Shown here one piece after another: positions 27,754-41,051 of a DNA stretch of 64,000 nucleotides. Each line of letters begins with the position of its first letter. Within the stretch, counting starts at the first letter, position 1. This DNA comes from Staphylococcus saccharolyticus. Its GTDB lineage: Bacteria; Bacillota; Bacilli; Staphylococcales; Staphylococcaceae. The position numbers and the translations under genes are program-made. The notes under the pieces were generated by a model that saw only the letters and a program-made list of their open reading frames with translations, was not told where the DNA came from and did no database searches. The stretch lies in the NCBI RefSeq assembly GCF_900458815.1, contig NZ_UHDZ01000001.1, positions 1,116,001-1,180,000 on the forward strand, written 5' to 3'.

Positions 27754-28758
27754 ATGGATAAAAGAATGGTTGATCAGGAATTTCATAATGAAGATTCGGA
27801 CTTTGAATTGTCGTTAAGACCTACAAAACTTAAACAATATATCGGTCAATCCTCTATTAAAAGTAACCTGGAAGTTTTTATTGAAGCGGCTAAATTAAGA
27901 GAAGAACCACTTGATCATGTATTGTTATTTGGACCTCCAGGACTGGGGAAAACGACATTATCTAATATCATAGCAAATGAAATGGAAGTTAATATCCGTA
28001 CGATTTCAGGTCCATCGTTAGAAAGACCTGGTGATTTAGCAGCTATATTATCTGGATTACAACCTGGCGATGTACTTTTTATAGATGAGATTCATCGATT
28101 AAGTAATGTTGTTGAAGAAGTACTTTATCCTGCTATGGAAGATTTTTTCTTGGATATTATCGTTGGTAAGGGTGATGAAGCAAGAAGTATTAGAATTGAC
28201 TTACCACCATTTACATTAGTTGGTGCGACAACAAGGGCAGGTAGTTTAACAGGACCACTAAGAGATCGTTTCGGTGTACATTTGAGACTTGAATATTATA
28301 GCGAAAATGATTTAAAAGAAATCATCACTCGAACAGCAGAAGTGCTTGGAACACAAATCGATGATGAGAGTGCGATAGAATTAGCGCGTCGTTCACGAGG
28401 TACTCCAAGAGTTGCTAACAGGCTACTTAAACGTGTGAGAGACTTCCAACAAGTTAATAAAGATGATCAAATATATATTGAGACAACTAAAAGAGCATTA
28501 CAATTATTGCAAGTTGACCAAGAAGGTTTAGATTACATTGATCATAAGATGATGAACTGTATTATTAATCAATATGGGGGTGGTCCCGTTGGTTTAGACA
28601 CGATTGCTGTATCAATTGGTGAAGAACGAGTAACCATTGAAGACGTTTATGAACCATTTTTAATTCAAAAAGGCTTATTAGAAAGAACGCCTCGTGGTAG
28701 AAAAGCAACGGCATTCGCTTATGAGCACTTTAATAATTCATATGAAAAGAGGAAATAA
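27754..28758 (+). CDS. ruvB: Holliday junction branch-migration ATPase RuvB
   Basis: 334 aa hexameric AAA+ motor. Walker A is [10 protein letters not shown] (~64-73), Walker [10 protein letters not shown], sensor 1 LVGATTRAG, the arginine finger region GPLRDRFG, and the C-terminal winged helix ends in [18 protein letters not shown] precedes ATG 27754; an upstream in-frame ATG lies inside that site. The stop is two bases before the queA TTG start, so the genes are coupled. Confidence 0.96.
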   Translation: MDKRMVDQEFHNEDSDFELSLRPTKLKQYIGQSSIKSNLEVFIEAAKLREEPLDHVLLFGPPGLGKTTLSNIIANEMEVNIRTISGPSLERPGDLAAILSGLQPGDVLFIDEIHRLSNVVEEVLYPAMEDFFLDIIVGKGDEARSIRIDLPPFTLVGATTRAGSLTGPLRDRFGVHLRLEYYSENDLKEIITRTAEVLGTQIDDESAIELARRSRGTPRVANRLLKRVRDFQQVNKDDQIYIETTKRALQLLQVDQEGLDYIDHKMMNCIINQYGGGPVGLDTIAVSIGEERVTIEDVYEPFLIQKGLLERTPRGRKATAFAYEHFNNSYEKRK

Positions 28759-28759
28759 G

Positions 28760-29785
28760 TTGAATATTGAAGAATTCGACTATCACTTGCCAGAATCTTT
28801 GATAGCTCAAACACCTTTAAAAAATAGAGATCAAAGTAGATTACTTGTTCTTAATAAGCAAAACGGTACGATGGAACATCTTTATTTTAAAGATGTCATA
28901 CAGTATTTAAATCCAGGTGATACTTTAGTGCTTAATGACACAAGAGTTATGCCTGCACTTTTATTTGGGCTTAAAGAAGAAACAGGAGCTAAAGTTGAAA
29001 TGTTAATGCTTGCTCAAATTGAAGGCAATGATTGGGAAGTATTATTAAAACCTGCTAAAAGAGTAAAAGTAGGTCATCGTCTGAATTTTGGTGATGGCAA
29101 TATTACTGCCGAATGTATTAAGGAACTTGAACATGGTGGACGTGTGATGCGCTTACATTATGATGGGATTCTGCAAGAGCGACTCGATGAATTAGGTGAA
29201 ATGCCATTACCACCTTATATTAAAGAACGACTTGATGATCCAGATAGATATCAAACGGTTTATGCTAAAGAAAGTGGATCTGCTGCAGCACCCACTGCTG
29301 GTCTTCATTTTACTGATGATTTATTGAAGCAAATTAAAGACAAGGGTGTTAATATTGCATTTATCACATTACATGTTGGTCTAGGTACATTTAGACCAGT
29401 AAGTGTTGATAATATTGATGACCATGAAATGCATAGTGAATATTACCAAATGACAAAAAAAACAGCAGATTTACTAAATCAAACTAGAGCAAATGGCAAA
29501 AGAATTATTTCTGTTGGTACCACTTCAACACGTACTCTTGAAACAATACGACGTGATCATTCTAGATTTCTTGAAAAAAGTGGATGGACTGATATTTTTA
29601 TATATCCCGGATTTAAATTCAAAGCTATAGATGGATTGATTACAAATTTTCATTTACCTAAATCTACATTAGTAATGTTAGTATCTGCATTTAGTACTAG
29701 AGATTACATTCTAAATGCGTATCAAACAGCTGTTCAAATGGAATACAGGTTCTTTAGCTTTGGAGATGCAATGTTAATTATTTAA
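28760..29785 (+). CDS. queA: tRNA preQ1(34) S-adenosylmethionine ribosyltransferase-isomerase
   Basis: 341 aa; transfers and isomerises ribose from SAM onto preQ1 in the tRNA wobble position to form epoxyqueuosine. The start is TTG 28760 after AGAGGA; upstream starts lie inside ruvB. The family motif [13 protein letters not shown] is intact. At residue 67 the motif NDTRVxPARL reads [12 protein letters not shown]: Leu for a normally conserved Arg (codon CTT at 28958). It is followed by tgt, the preceding enzyme of the same pathway. Confidence 0.94.
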   Translation: MNIEEFDYHLPESLIAQTPLKNRDQSRLLVLNKQNGTMEHLYFKDVIQYLNPGDTLVLNDTRVMPALLFGLKEETGAKVEMLMLAQIEGNDWEVLLKPAKRVKVGHRLNFGDGNITAECIKELEHGGRVMRLHYDGILQERLDELGEMPLPPYIKERLDDPDRYQTVYAKESGSAAAPTAGLHFTDDLLKQIKDKGVNIAFITLHVGLGTFRPVSVDNIDDHEMHSEYYQMTKKTADLLNQTRANGKRIISVGTTSTRTLETIRRDHSRFLEKSGWTDIFIYPGFKFKAIDGLITNFHLPKSTLVMLVSAFSTRDYILNAYQTAVQMEYRFFSFGDAMLII

Positions 29786-29803
29786 AAGAATGTGAGGTTT
29801 TGA

Positions 29804-30946
<1,143 letters not shown>

Positions 30947-30962
30947 AAGAGGAGAAACAATC

Positions 30963-31223
30963 ATGCAACTTACTTCATTGATTATACCAATCTTATTATT
31001 GGCAGTTATGTGGTTCTTATTGATCAGACCACAACAAAAACGTGCAAAAGAGCATCGTGAATTAATTAACCGTGTAGAAGCTGGTCAAAAGATTACTACA
31101 ATTGGTGGTATCAAAGGAACTATTAAAGCTGTAGATGAAACGTCAGTGGTCATAACGGTCAATGGTCTTGGTACTGAAATGACTCTAGAGAAGCCTGCTA
31201 TAAAACAAGTAGACCCTTCATAA
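30963..31223 (+). CDS. yajC: Preprotein translocase accessory subunit YajC
   Basis: 86 aa with one N-terminal membrane helix (LIIPILLLAVMWFLLIRPQQ) and the YajC motif RPQQKRAKEHREL, then a small cytoplasmic domain with GQKITTIGGIKGTI. YajC associates with SecDF and SecYEG. GAGGAG precedes the ATG. A terminator separates it from secDF. Confidence 0.94.
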   Translation: MQLTSLIIPILLLAVMWFLLIRPQQKRAKEHRELINRVEAGQKITTIGGIKGTIKAVDETSVVITVNGLGTEMTLEKPAIKQVDPS

Positions 31224-31244
31224 CAAAGTAATTAATCACTACTC

Positions 31245-31276
31245 AAAGGAACTCATTTGTGTGAGTTCCTTTTTTA
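31245..31276 (+). terminator. Terminator after yajC
   Basis: AAAGGAACTCA pairs with TGAGTTCCTTT around a short TTTGTG-type loop and is followed by a T-run. The remaining ~175 nt before secDF are AT-rich; I saw no other gene or clear site there. Confidence 0.82.
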
Positions 31277-31453
31277 TTAATTAAATTTGATGTTTTAATG
31301 ATAATAGTTAAATCAATCAGACATTAATTTCACTATTATGAGTAGTATGTTAATATAAATAAGTCGTTAAAGTGAACGTATTATCATTTTAACTTGCATG
31401 ATAATTTATTCATCGAGTATTCTAAATACATAAGTAAATAATGAGGTGTTCAT

Positions 31454-33745
31454 GTGAAGAAAACTAGTAGAATAATTGCATTCATACTCCTCGTAGCTCT
31501 ACTATTCACTGGAATGGGCATGACGTATAAGAATGTAGTTAAAAATGTTAATTTAGGTCTTGATTTACAAGGTGGATTTGAAGTACTTTTCCAAGTAGAC
31601 CCTTTGCATAAAAGTGATAAGATTGATAAAAAAGCACTTCAAGCTACATCTCAGACATTAGAAAGTCGTGTAAATGTTCTTGGTGTCTCAGAACCTAAAA
31701 TTCAAATCGAAGATCCTAATCGTATTCGTGTTCAACTAGCAGGTATTAAAGATCAAGCACAAGCACGTAAGCTACTATCTACTCAAGCTAATTTAACGAT
31801 TAGGGATGCACAAGATCATGTATTAATGTCAGGTTCAGATATTAAACAAGGATCTGCTAAGCAAGAATTCAAACAAGAAACTAATCAGCCAACAGTTACA
31901 TTTAAAGTTAAAAGTAAAGAGAAATTTAAAAATGTAACTGAAAAGATTTCTAAAAAACGTGATAATGTTATGGTCGTTTGGATGGACTTTAAAAAAGGCG
32001 ATAGCTACAAAAAAGAGGCTAAAAAGCAACAAGAAGGTAATAAACCGAAGTATGTCTCTGCAGCGAACGTAGACCAACCAATTAATTCAGATAGCGTAGA
32101 AATCTCTGGCGGCTTCAATGGTAAAGAAGGCGTGAAGGAAGCTAAACAAATATCCGAATTACTTAATGCGGGTTCATTACCAGTAGATTTAAAAGAAATT
32201 TACTCTAATTCTGTTGGTGCACAATTCGGGCAAGATGCATTAAATAAAACGATTTTTGCTTCATTCTTAGGTGTAGCAATTATTTATCTATTTATGTTAG
32301 GTTTTTATAGATTACCTGGTTTAGTAGCTATTATTGCGCTAACTACATATATCTATTTAACATTAGTAGCATTTAACTTTATTTCAGGTACACTTACATT
32401 ACCTGGTTTAGCGGCTCTTGTATTAGGTGTAGGTATGGCGGTAGATGCCAACATCATTATGTACGAACGGATTAAAGATGAACTTAGAATTGGTCGAACA
32501 CTTAAACAAGCATATTCTAAAGCTAATAAAAGTTCATTCTTAACAATTTTTGATTCAAACTTAACAACAGTGATAGCTGCAGCCGTTTTATTCTTCTTCG
32601 GTGAAAGTTCAGTTAAAGGTTTTGCTACGATGCTATTATTAGGTATCTTAATGATATTTGTTACAGCAGTATTTTTATCTCGCGGACTACTATCATTACT
32701 TGTCTCATCTAATATCTTCAAAAAGCAATATTGGTTGTTTGGTGTTAAAAATAAACATCGTCATGATATCAATGAAGGAAAAGATGTTCATGATCTTAAA
32801 ACTTCTTATGAGAAATGGAATTTTGTTAAATTAGCAAAACCACTAATTACATTAAGTGTTTTAATATTAGTTGTTGGTTTAGTTATTTTATCAATATTCA
32901 AATTAAATTTAGGTATAGACTTCTCAGCTGGTACTCGTGCAGATATTCAATCTAAACAAGCCATTACACAACACCAAGTTGAGAAAACAGTGAAAGATGC
33001 AGGTTTAAAACCTGATCAGATTCAAATCAATGGTAGAGGGAATAAGAATGCCACTGTCCAATTTAAAAAAGATTTATCTCGAACTGAAGATAATCAATTA
33101 AGTGATGAAATAAAATCAGAGTTTGGAGATACACCTCAAATCAATACTGTTTCACCGTTAATCGGTCAAGAATTAGCTAAAAATGCAATGAATGCGTTAA
33201 TTTTAGCTTCCATAGGTATTATTATATATGTATCATTACGTTTTGAGTGGCGTATGGGGTTATCTTCTGTTTTAGCACTGTTACATGATGTATTTATCAT
33301 TGTAGCCATATTCAGTTTATTTAGAATTGAAGTCGACCTAACATTTATTGCTGCAGTACTTACAATCGTTGGTTATTCTATTAACGATACTATTGTTACA
33401 TTTGACCGCGTGCGTGAAAACTTGCATAAAGTTAAAGTCATTACTAAACCTGAAGGAATCGATGATATTGTAAACCGTTCAATTAGACAGACAATGATTC
33501 GTTCGATTAATACGGTATTAACAGTAGTAGTAGTAGTAGTTGCAATACTAATATTTGGTGCACCAATAATCTTTAACTTCTCACTCGCATTGTTAATTGG
33601 TTTGATTTCAGGAGTATTCTCATCTGTATTTATTGCAGTACCTCTTTGGGGTATATTAAAAAAACGTCAATTAAAAAAATCTAAAAACAATAAATTAATT
33701 GTTCATAAAGTTAAAAAATCAAACGATGAAAAGATATTAGTTTAA
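31454..33745 (+). CDS. secDF: Protein translocase subunit SecDF (fused)
   Basis: 763 aa, the natural SecD-SecF fusion of Firmicutes; an RND-type protein using proton flow to aid late export. The SecD half (1-~425) has an N-terminal helix, the GLDLQGG motif (~36-42), a periplasmic-type P1 domain (~60-255) and helices with GVGMAVDANIIMYERIKDE. The SecF half (~450-740) has GIDFSAGTR and VGYSINDTIVTFDRVRE. The start is GTG 31454 after GAGGTG. Five tandem GTA codons plus GTT (33534-33551) encode a valine run in a helix. A strong terminator follows. Confidence 0.96.
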   Translation: MKKTSRIIAFILLVALLFTGMGMTYKNVVKNVNLGLDLQGGFEVLFQVDPLHKSDKIDKKALQATSQTLESRVNVLGVSEPKIQIEDPNRIRVQLAGIKDQAQARKLLSTQANLTIRDAQDHVLMSGSDIKQGSAKQEFKQETNQPTVTFKVKSKEKFKNVTEKISKKRDNVMVVWMDFKKGDSYKKEAKKQQEGNKPKYVSAANVDQPINSDSVEISGGFNGKEGVKEAKQISELLNAGSLPVDLKEIYSNSVGAQFGQDALNKTIFASFLGVAIIYLFMLGFYRLPGLVAIIALTTYIYLTLVAFNFISGTLTLPGLAALVLGVGMAVDANIIMYERIKDELRIGRTLKQAYSKANKSSFLTIFDSNLTTVIAAAVLFFFGESSVKGFATMLLLGILMIFVTAVFLSRGLLSLLVSSNIFKKQYWLFGVKNKHRHDINEGKDVHDLKTSYEKWNFVKLAKPLITLSVLILVVGLVILSIFKLNLGIDFSAGTRADIQSKQAITQHQVEKTVKDAGLKPDQIQINGRGNKNATVQFKKDLSRTEDNQLSDEIKSEFGDTPQINTVSPLIGQELAKNAMNALILASIGIIIYVSLRFEWRMGLSSVLALLHDVFIIVAIFSLFRIEVDLTFIAAVLTIVGYSINDTIVTFDRVRENLHKVKVITKPEGIDDIVNRSIRQTMIRSINTVLTVVVVVVAILIFGAPIIFNFSLALLIGLISGVFSSVFIAVPLWGILKKRQLKKSKNNKLIVHKVKKSNDEKILV

Positions 33746-33780
33746 ATATTAATCTATGTAAACTTGATTCTTTAATAAAT

Positions 33781-33826
33781 AAAAACCAATCAAAGTGTAG
33801 CATATTACACTTTGATTGGTTTTTTG
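33781..33826 (+). terminator. Terminator after secDF
   Basis: A very long stem: AAAAACCAATCAAAGTGTA pairs with TACACTTTGATTGGTTTTT, closed by a short GCATAT-type loop; the second arm merges into the T-tract. The symmetry would allow function on both strands. Confidence 0.88.
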
Positions 33827-33928
33827 CTTAAAGATTTAACATATAATTTAAATAAGCGGTTAAAAGCTAGTACTTTTTATTTTAGTAAATTTTCGGTATA
33901 ATGGCTTTTGGAAATGAGGACGATTGTT

Positions 33929-36202
33929 ATGATTAAATCAAGATATAATTGGGATTTTTCTCAACCAACTGAATCCATAACTGAAGATATCGTAAAGAAA
34001 TTAAATCTTTCTCCTATTATAAAAAAGGTATTAGAAAGTAAGGATATAGTACAAGAAGAAGCCATTCAAAATGTGATACAAGATAATGTGATTAATCATA
34101 ATCCAATGTCACTTAGTGATATGCATAAAGCAATAGAAAGAATTAATTTAGCTATTGATAAAAAAGAGCGTATCTTAGTTTACGGAGACTATGATGCGGA
34201 TGGTGTCACATCAACAACAATACTAGTATCAACATTACGTAAATTAGGTGCTCAAGTTGGTTGGTATATTCCGAACCGTTTTAGTGAAGGATATGGTCCG
34301 AATAAATTTGCTTTTCAAAACGCATATGATGAAGGTATATCATTAATTATTACAGTAGATAATGGCATCCAGGGACACGAGGAAATAAAGATGGTTCAAG
34401 ATTTAGGTGTAGACGTTATAGTGACAGATCATCATGAAATGGGAGAGACACTTCCTGAAGCGCATGCGATTGTACACCCAATGCACCCAGATTTTGATTA
34501 TCCATTCGAATATTTGTGTGGAGCTGGTGTTGCCTATAAGTTATCTCAAGCATTATTAGATCATCCTCCTCAACAGTTCTTAGCGCTTGCAGCTATTGGT
34601 ACCATCGCAGATTTAGTATCACTAACGGACGAGAATCGTTCAATAGTAAAGCAAGGATTAACTGTATTGAATGAACATCCCCCGGTAGCTATTCAAGCTA
34701 TCTTAAAGCAAGCTGGATTCAATAATCAAATTACAGAAGAAACTATTGGCTTTATTATCGGTCCTAGATTGAATGCTGTTGGACGATTAGAAGATGCTTC
34801 ATTTGCCGCTGAATTGTTAATGTCAGAGGAAAGTGAAGTATCAGAATTTCTAGCTGAACAGTTAGAACATTTTAATCAAGAAAGAAAAGATATTGTAGCT
34901 GATATCACTGAAGAAGCAATGGTGTTAGCCGAAGCACAAGTTAAACAAGGACAATTATTTTTATTACTTGCTAAAGAAAATTGGCATGAAGGCGTACTCG
35001 GTATAGTAGCTTCAAAAATTGTTGAAACTTATGCATTACCCACACTTATTTTAAATATTGATACCGCTCAAAATCATGCAAAAGGATCAGCACGTTCGAT
35101 TGAACAAGTTTCAATGTTTGAAATTTTAGATGCGCATCATGATTTAATTGATAAATTTGGTGGTCACCATATGGCAGCAGGAATGACAATGTGCATTGAA
35201 AACATTGATACACTTCGATATAAACTTAATCAATGGATGAAAAAACTCTCTGAATCAACTTCTCTAGAACCACAGAAAAAAGTTGATGTTCGACTTGATG
35301 CTAATGAAATAACTGTAAAAAACATCAAAGACATTCAAAACTTACGTCCATTTGGTTCAGATTTTAATAGTCCGGTATTTGAGGTTAGAGATTTGACTAT
35401 TAAATCAATCAGAGCAATTGGACAAGATGGTAAACATCTTAAATTAACTCTTAGCGATTATCAACTTCCTGCTTTGTACTGGAATTATGGCATAATAGCT
35501 AATGAGCTTGAAATAGGCCAACCAATTAGTATTATTGGTAATCTGCAAATTAATGAGTGGAATGGTAATCAAACCGCTCAATTAATTATTCAAGATATTG
35601 CGTTAGATAAATTACAAATTTTAGATTATCGTAGTAAACGTAAAAATCTTAAATTTAAAGAAGATGAAACTAATATTGCGTATGTCATTCATCCTAAAAA
35701 TGAAAAATTAAACGAACATCACTATCACTATGGTGAAACAATTGTACCAACCTATGATAAAGTAGTTTTTAGAGATTTGCCTAATACTATGGATGAAATC
35801 GAACAAACGCTAAGTCATTTGCAACTCTCACAATTATATTTAGTTTTAAATCATGATAAATCAATTTATTTTGAAGGAATACCTAATAAGGCACTATTTA
35901 AAAATTGTTATAAAGCATTAATAAATAAAAAAGAAACGAACCTTGCTAAAGAAGGTATGATGTTATGTGATTATCTAGATTTAAAACCTGAAGTATTAAA
36001 GTTTATACTCAAGGTATTTAAAGAATTAGGATTTATTTATGATGAAGATGGAATTATAAAAATCAATAATCATCCTAATAAGCAAGAAATTGAAATGAGT
36101 CGTATCTATAAGTTAAGACAATCACGCATAGAGGTTGAAAAACGCCTATTATACGACGACTTTTCTAATATTAAAGAATGGATAAAATCATATCTTATTT
36201 AA
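33929..36202 (+). CDS. recJ: Single-stranded-DNA-specific exonuclease RecJ
   Basis: 757 aa DHH-family 5'-3' exonuclease. Metal-binding motifs are YGDYDADGVTST (~90), TVDNGIQG, VTDHHEMGE (~167-175), and GPRLNAVGRLEDA; DHHA1 has FGGHHMAAGMT (~410). The staphylococcal C-terminal extension (~560-757) is present. ATG 33929 has GAGGA 8 nt upstream and gives the usual length. A TATAAT at 33897-33902 is a likely -10. apt follows after 19 nt. Confidence 0.95.
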   Translation: MIKSRYNWDFSQPTESITEDIVKKLNLSPIIKKVLESKDIVQEEAIQNVIQDNVINHNPMSLSDMHKAIERINLAIDKKERILVYGDYDADGVTSTTILVSTLRKLGAQVGWYIPNRFSEGYGPNKFAFQNAYDEGISLIITVDNGIQGHEEIKMVQDLGVDVIVTDHHEMGETLPEAHAIVHPMHPDFDYPFEYLCGAGVAYKLSQALLDHPPQQFLALAAIGTIADLVSLTDENRSIVKQGLTVLNEHPPVAIQAILKQAGFNNQITEETIGFIIGPRLNAVGRLEDASFAAELLMSEESEVSEFLAEQLEHFNQERKDIVADITEEAMVLAEAQVKQGQLFLLLAKENWHEGVLGIVASKIVETYALPTLILNIDTAQNHAKGSARSIEQVSMFEILDAHHDLIDKFGGHHMAAGMTMCIENIDTLRYKLNQWMKKLSESTSLEPQKKVDVRLDANEITVKNIKDIQNLRPFGSDFNSPVFEVRDLTIKSIRAIGQDGKHLKLTLSDYQLPALYWNYGIIANELEIGQPISIIGNLQINEWNGNQTAQLIIQDIALDKLQILDYRSKRKNLKFKEDETNIAYVIHPKNEKLNEHHYHYGETIVPTYDKVVFRDLPNTMDEIEQTLSHLQLSQLYLVLNHDKSIYFEGIPNKALFKNCYKALINKKETNLAKEGMMLCDYLDLKPEVLKFILKVFKELGFIYDEDGIIKINNHPNKQEIEMSRIYKLRQSRIEVEKRLLYDDFSNIKEWIKSYLI

Positions 36203-36221
36203 ATTTATAGGAGGAAATTAA

Positions 36222-36740
36222 ATGGATTTAAAACAATATGTATCAGAAGTTCAAGATTGGCCAAAACCCGGAGTGAGTTTTAAAGATATAACAACTATTA
36301 TGGACAACGGTAAAGCATATGGTTATGCGACAGATCAAATTGTTGAATATGCTCGAGAAAGAGATGTAGATGTTGTTGTAGGACCTGAAGCAAGGGGATT
36401 TATTATTGGTTGTCCAGTAGCTTACTCTATGGGCATTGGATTTGCTCCTGTAAGAAAAGAAGGAAAATTACCGCGTGAAGTTATCCGTTATGAGTACAGT
36501 TTAGAATATGGTACAAATGTTTTAACTATGCATAAAGATGCTATTAAACCAGGACAACGAGTGTTAATTACAGATGATTTACTTGCAACGGGGGGAACAA
36601 TAGAAGCTGCCATTAAACTTGTTGAAAAATTAGGTGGCGTAGTTGTAGGTATTGCATTTATTATTGAACTAAAATATCTACACGGTATTAATAAAATAAA
36701 TGGTTACGATGTTATGAGTTTAATTTCATACGATGAATAA
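36222..36740 (+). CDS. apt: Adenine phosphoribosyltransferase
   Basis: 172 aa; salvages adenine to AMP using PRPP. The PRPP-binding motif is [13 protein letters not shown] (~119-131), and the N-terminal substrate loop GPEARGFI is intact. AGGAGG precedes the ATG. It lies between recJ and relA, as in most Firmicutes, and a hairpin follows. Confidence 0.96.
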   Translation: MDLKQYVSEVQDWPKPGVSFKDITTIMDNGKAYGYATDQIVEYARERDVDVVVGPEARGFIIGCPVAYSMGIGFAPVRKEGKLPREVIRYEYSLEYGTNVLTMHKDAIKPGQRVLITDDLLATGGTIEAAIKLVEKLGGVVVGIAFIIELKYLHGINKINGYDVMSLISYDE

Positions 36741-36763
36741 AAAGTGTATGTTGAGCTATTGAG

Positions 36764-36812
36764 GAGTTATATCTTGTTGTAATTGTCATACAAGAGATAA
36801 CTCTTTTAATTT
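36764..36812 (+). terminator. Terminator after apt
   Basis: GAGTTATATCTTGT pairs with ACAAGAGATAACTC with one mismatch around a 12-nt loop, then TTTTAATTT. The next ~300 nt before relA hold no gene I can support, only the palindrome at 37036 and a TATAAT at 37088-37093. Confidence 0.65.
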
Positions 36813-37035
36813 CAAAACATTGATTTATGACTTTTAACTTTATTCTAAAAAGGCGATTTCATATGGGGCATCATTTATTTATTTGAAAATTTGTAGTATT
36901 ATAGAACTATTATTTAGAAATAAATGAACTACTTTATGTAAAACGACTCACTTCGTTTTGAAACGTTTAAATAATAGATAGCTTATTAGAATAAAAGATA
37001 GATATCAAAGTGATTTAGCTAATTTTAAAGTTGTT

Positions 37036-37049
37036 GAATCGATATCGAT
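37036..37049. promoter_or_regulatory. 14-bp perfect palindrome upstream of relA
   Basis: AATCGATATCGATT reads identically on both strands. It lies ~40 nt before a TATAAT (37088-37093) and ~80 nt before the relA start, a reasonable operator position. No regulator is known to me. Confidence 0.35.
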
Positions 37050-37115
37050 TTTTAAGTGTTTTGAATGTGTTTGCGAGACGAACAATTTATAATAAAACAT
37101 AAGTAATAAATTTGA

Positions 37116-39320
<2,205 letters not shown>

Positions 39321-39333
39321 AGGTGCAAAAGAA

Positions 39334-39786
39334 ATGAAGATAATTGTACAAAGAGTTAAACATGCTAGAGTAACTAATGAAACAATAGATAATCAAATCG
39401 ATAAAGGCTATTGCTTGCTAGTGGGTGTTGGTAAAGCCTCTATAGAGGAAGATATAAAAGCTGTTGCTAAAAAAATAGTTCACGCACGTCTATTTGAAGA
39501 TGACAGTAATAAACTAAATTTAAATATTCAACAAGTAGAAGGTGCTATACTTTCAGTTTCACAATTCACTTTATATGCTGACGTTAAAAAAGGTAATAGA
39601 CCTGGATTTTCTAATTCTAGAAATCCAGATGAAGCAAAAACACTATATAACAAATTAAATAAAGAACTAGAAAGCTATGGTTTAACAGTAAAAACTGGTG
39701 AATTTGGTACTCACATGAATGTAGAGATAGATAATGATGGACCTGTAACTATTATTTATGAAGCTCAGGATGGTAAGATTTTATGA
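39334..39786 (+). CDS. dtd: D-aminoacyl-tRNA deacylase
   Basis: 150 aa; hydrolyses D-amino acids (and glycine on tRNA-Ala) from tRNA. Motifs [20 protein letters not shown] and the C-terminal NDGPVTI are present. AGAGGTG lies 8 nt before ATG 39334. It begins 13 nt after the relA stop and overlaps lytH by 4 nt, so relA-dtd-lytH is one operon. Confidence 0.95.
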   Translation: MKIIVQRVKHARVTNETIDNQIDKGYCLLVGVGKASIEEDIKAVAKKIVHARLFEDDSNKLNLNIQQVEGAILSVSQFTLYADVKKGNRPGFSNSRNPDEAKTLYNKLNKELESYGLTVKTGEFGTHMNVEIDNDGPVTIIYEAQDGKIL

Positions 39787-40658
39787 GCAAAGTAAAAGTG
39801 TGGTTAATTAAGCATGGTTTAAAAAATCGTCTTACACTTATCGTACTTATTACATTTATATTATTTATCATTCTGCTATTCATGTTTCTTAATCAAAGTG
39901 ATGAGGACACTGGACAGATAACTATTACTGAAAAAGCAGAATTAAGAACAGGTCCTAATGCTGCTTATCCAGTTATCTATAAAATAGAAAAAGACGATAG
40001 CTTTAAAAAAGTAGATAAAAAAGGAAAATGGATTGAAGTTCAAAATCTTGCTGGTACAGAAAAAGGTTGGGTCGCCGGTTGGCATACCAATCTCAACATT
40101 CAAGCCGATCAATCAAAAAACTCTAATCCTCTCAAAGGAAAGACAATTGTACTTGATCCTGGTCACGGTGGTAGTGATCAGGGGGCTTCAAGTAATACTC
40201 CTAAAAAAAGTTTAGAAAAAAACTATACTTTAAAAACTGCTAAAGAATTAAAAAAGATATTAACTAAAGAAGGTGCCAAAGTTAAAATGACGCGCACTAA
40301 AGATGAGTATGTATCGCTTAATGACCGCAATATAAAAGGTGATGCATATATTAGTATACATAATGATTCTTTGGATTCCTCTAATGCCAATGGTGCTACT
40401 GTTTATTGGTTACAAGATAATCAAGAAGCTCTCGCTCAAACTTTAAATTCAAATATTCAGAAAAAAGCTTTACTTACTAACAGAGGGGCACGACAACAAA
40501 ATTATCAAGTATTAAGACAAACAAATGTACCTGCAGTACTGTTAGAATTAGGTTATATTAGTAACCCAACCGATGAGTCAATGATTACTGACCAAATACA
40601 TAGACAGGTTGTTGAACAAGCTGTAGTAGACGGACTCAAACAATATTTCTCATCATAG
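39783..40658 (+). CDS. lytH: Membrane-anchored N-acetylmuramoyl-L-alanine amidase LytH
   Basis: 291 aa: an N-terminal membrane helix (~17-37), an SH3b domain (~47-105, [19 protein letters not shown]) and an amidase_3 zinc domain (~120-290). Zinc and catalytic residues are visible in [20 protein letters not shown] and [10 protein letters not shown]. In S. aureus LytH acts with the membrane protein ActH to trim uncrosslinked peptidoglycan and control where synthesis occurs. The start overlaps the dtd stop (ATGA). Its position after dtd is conserved. Confidence 0.93.
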   Translation: MSKVKVWLIKHGLKNRLTLIVLITFILFIILLFMFLNQSDEDTGQITITEKAELRTGPNAAYPVIYKIEKDDSFKKVDKKGKWIEVQNLAGTEKGWVAGWHTNLNIQADQSKNSNPLKGKTIVLDPGHGGSDQGASSNTPKKSLEKNYTLKTAKELKKILTKEGAKVKMTRTKDEYVSLNDRNIKGDAYISIHNDSLDSSNANGATVYWLQDNQEALAQTLNSNIQKKALLTNRGARQQNYQVLRQTNVPAVLLELGYISNPTDESMITDQIHRQVVEQAVVDGLKQYFSS

Positions 40659-40696
40659 AACTTGCAAATTAAGCTAAAACTCGTTATTATAATGGA

Positions 40697-40972
40697 TGAA
40701 CTTTATAAATAAAACCGTTATTATTCTTGAAAGGTTAAATGAAATTGGTAGCATTTCATATGTGTAGAAATACAATCCTGGGCTGAAAGATTGTGCTTAG
40801 TAATTTAATTCTTTGAACGCAAGGAGAGGTACTTTTTAAAAGAAAGTCGGTCAACGCACGTTAAGCGTTTTGAGTGGGTCATGCCTATGTTATAGAGCGT
40901 GATCAATTAGGGTGGCAACACGGTTAATCGTCCCTTGTATAGTTTTATACTATGCAAGGGGCTTTTTAATTT
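40697..40972 (+). promoter_or_regulatory. T-box leader of hisS (hisS-aspS operon)
   Basis: The T-box sequence AGGGTGGCAACACGG (40909-40923) is followed by a terminator (CCCTTGTATAG / CTATGCAAGGG with T-tract, about 40932-40968). A TATAAT at 40688-40693 is the likely -10. The leader of ~240 nt precedes hisS, so His-tRNA charging probably controls hisS-aspS. The specifier codon was not identified. Confidence 0.85.
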
Positions 40973-41051
40973 TATAAATGATAGAACGTCATCACTTTAG
41001 TCGTCGCTAAAACCTATTCAATTATTTTATAAAGACAAAGGAGAGAGCTAT

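Noticed and set aside
33534-33551. Five tandem GTA codons in secDF as a possible phase-variation tract
   Set aside because: Slippage would change length by whole codons in a membrane helix, so it cannot switch the gene off; no evidence for regulation.
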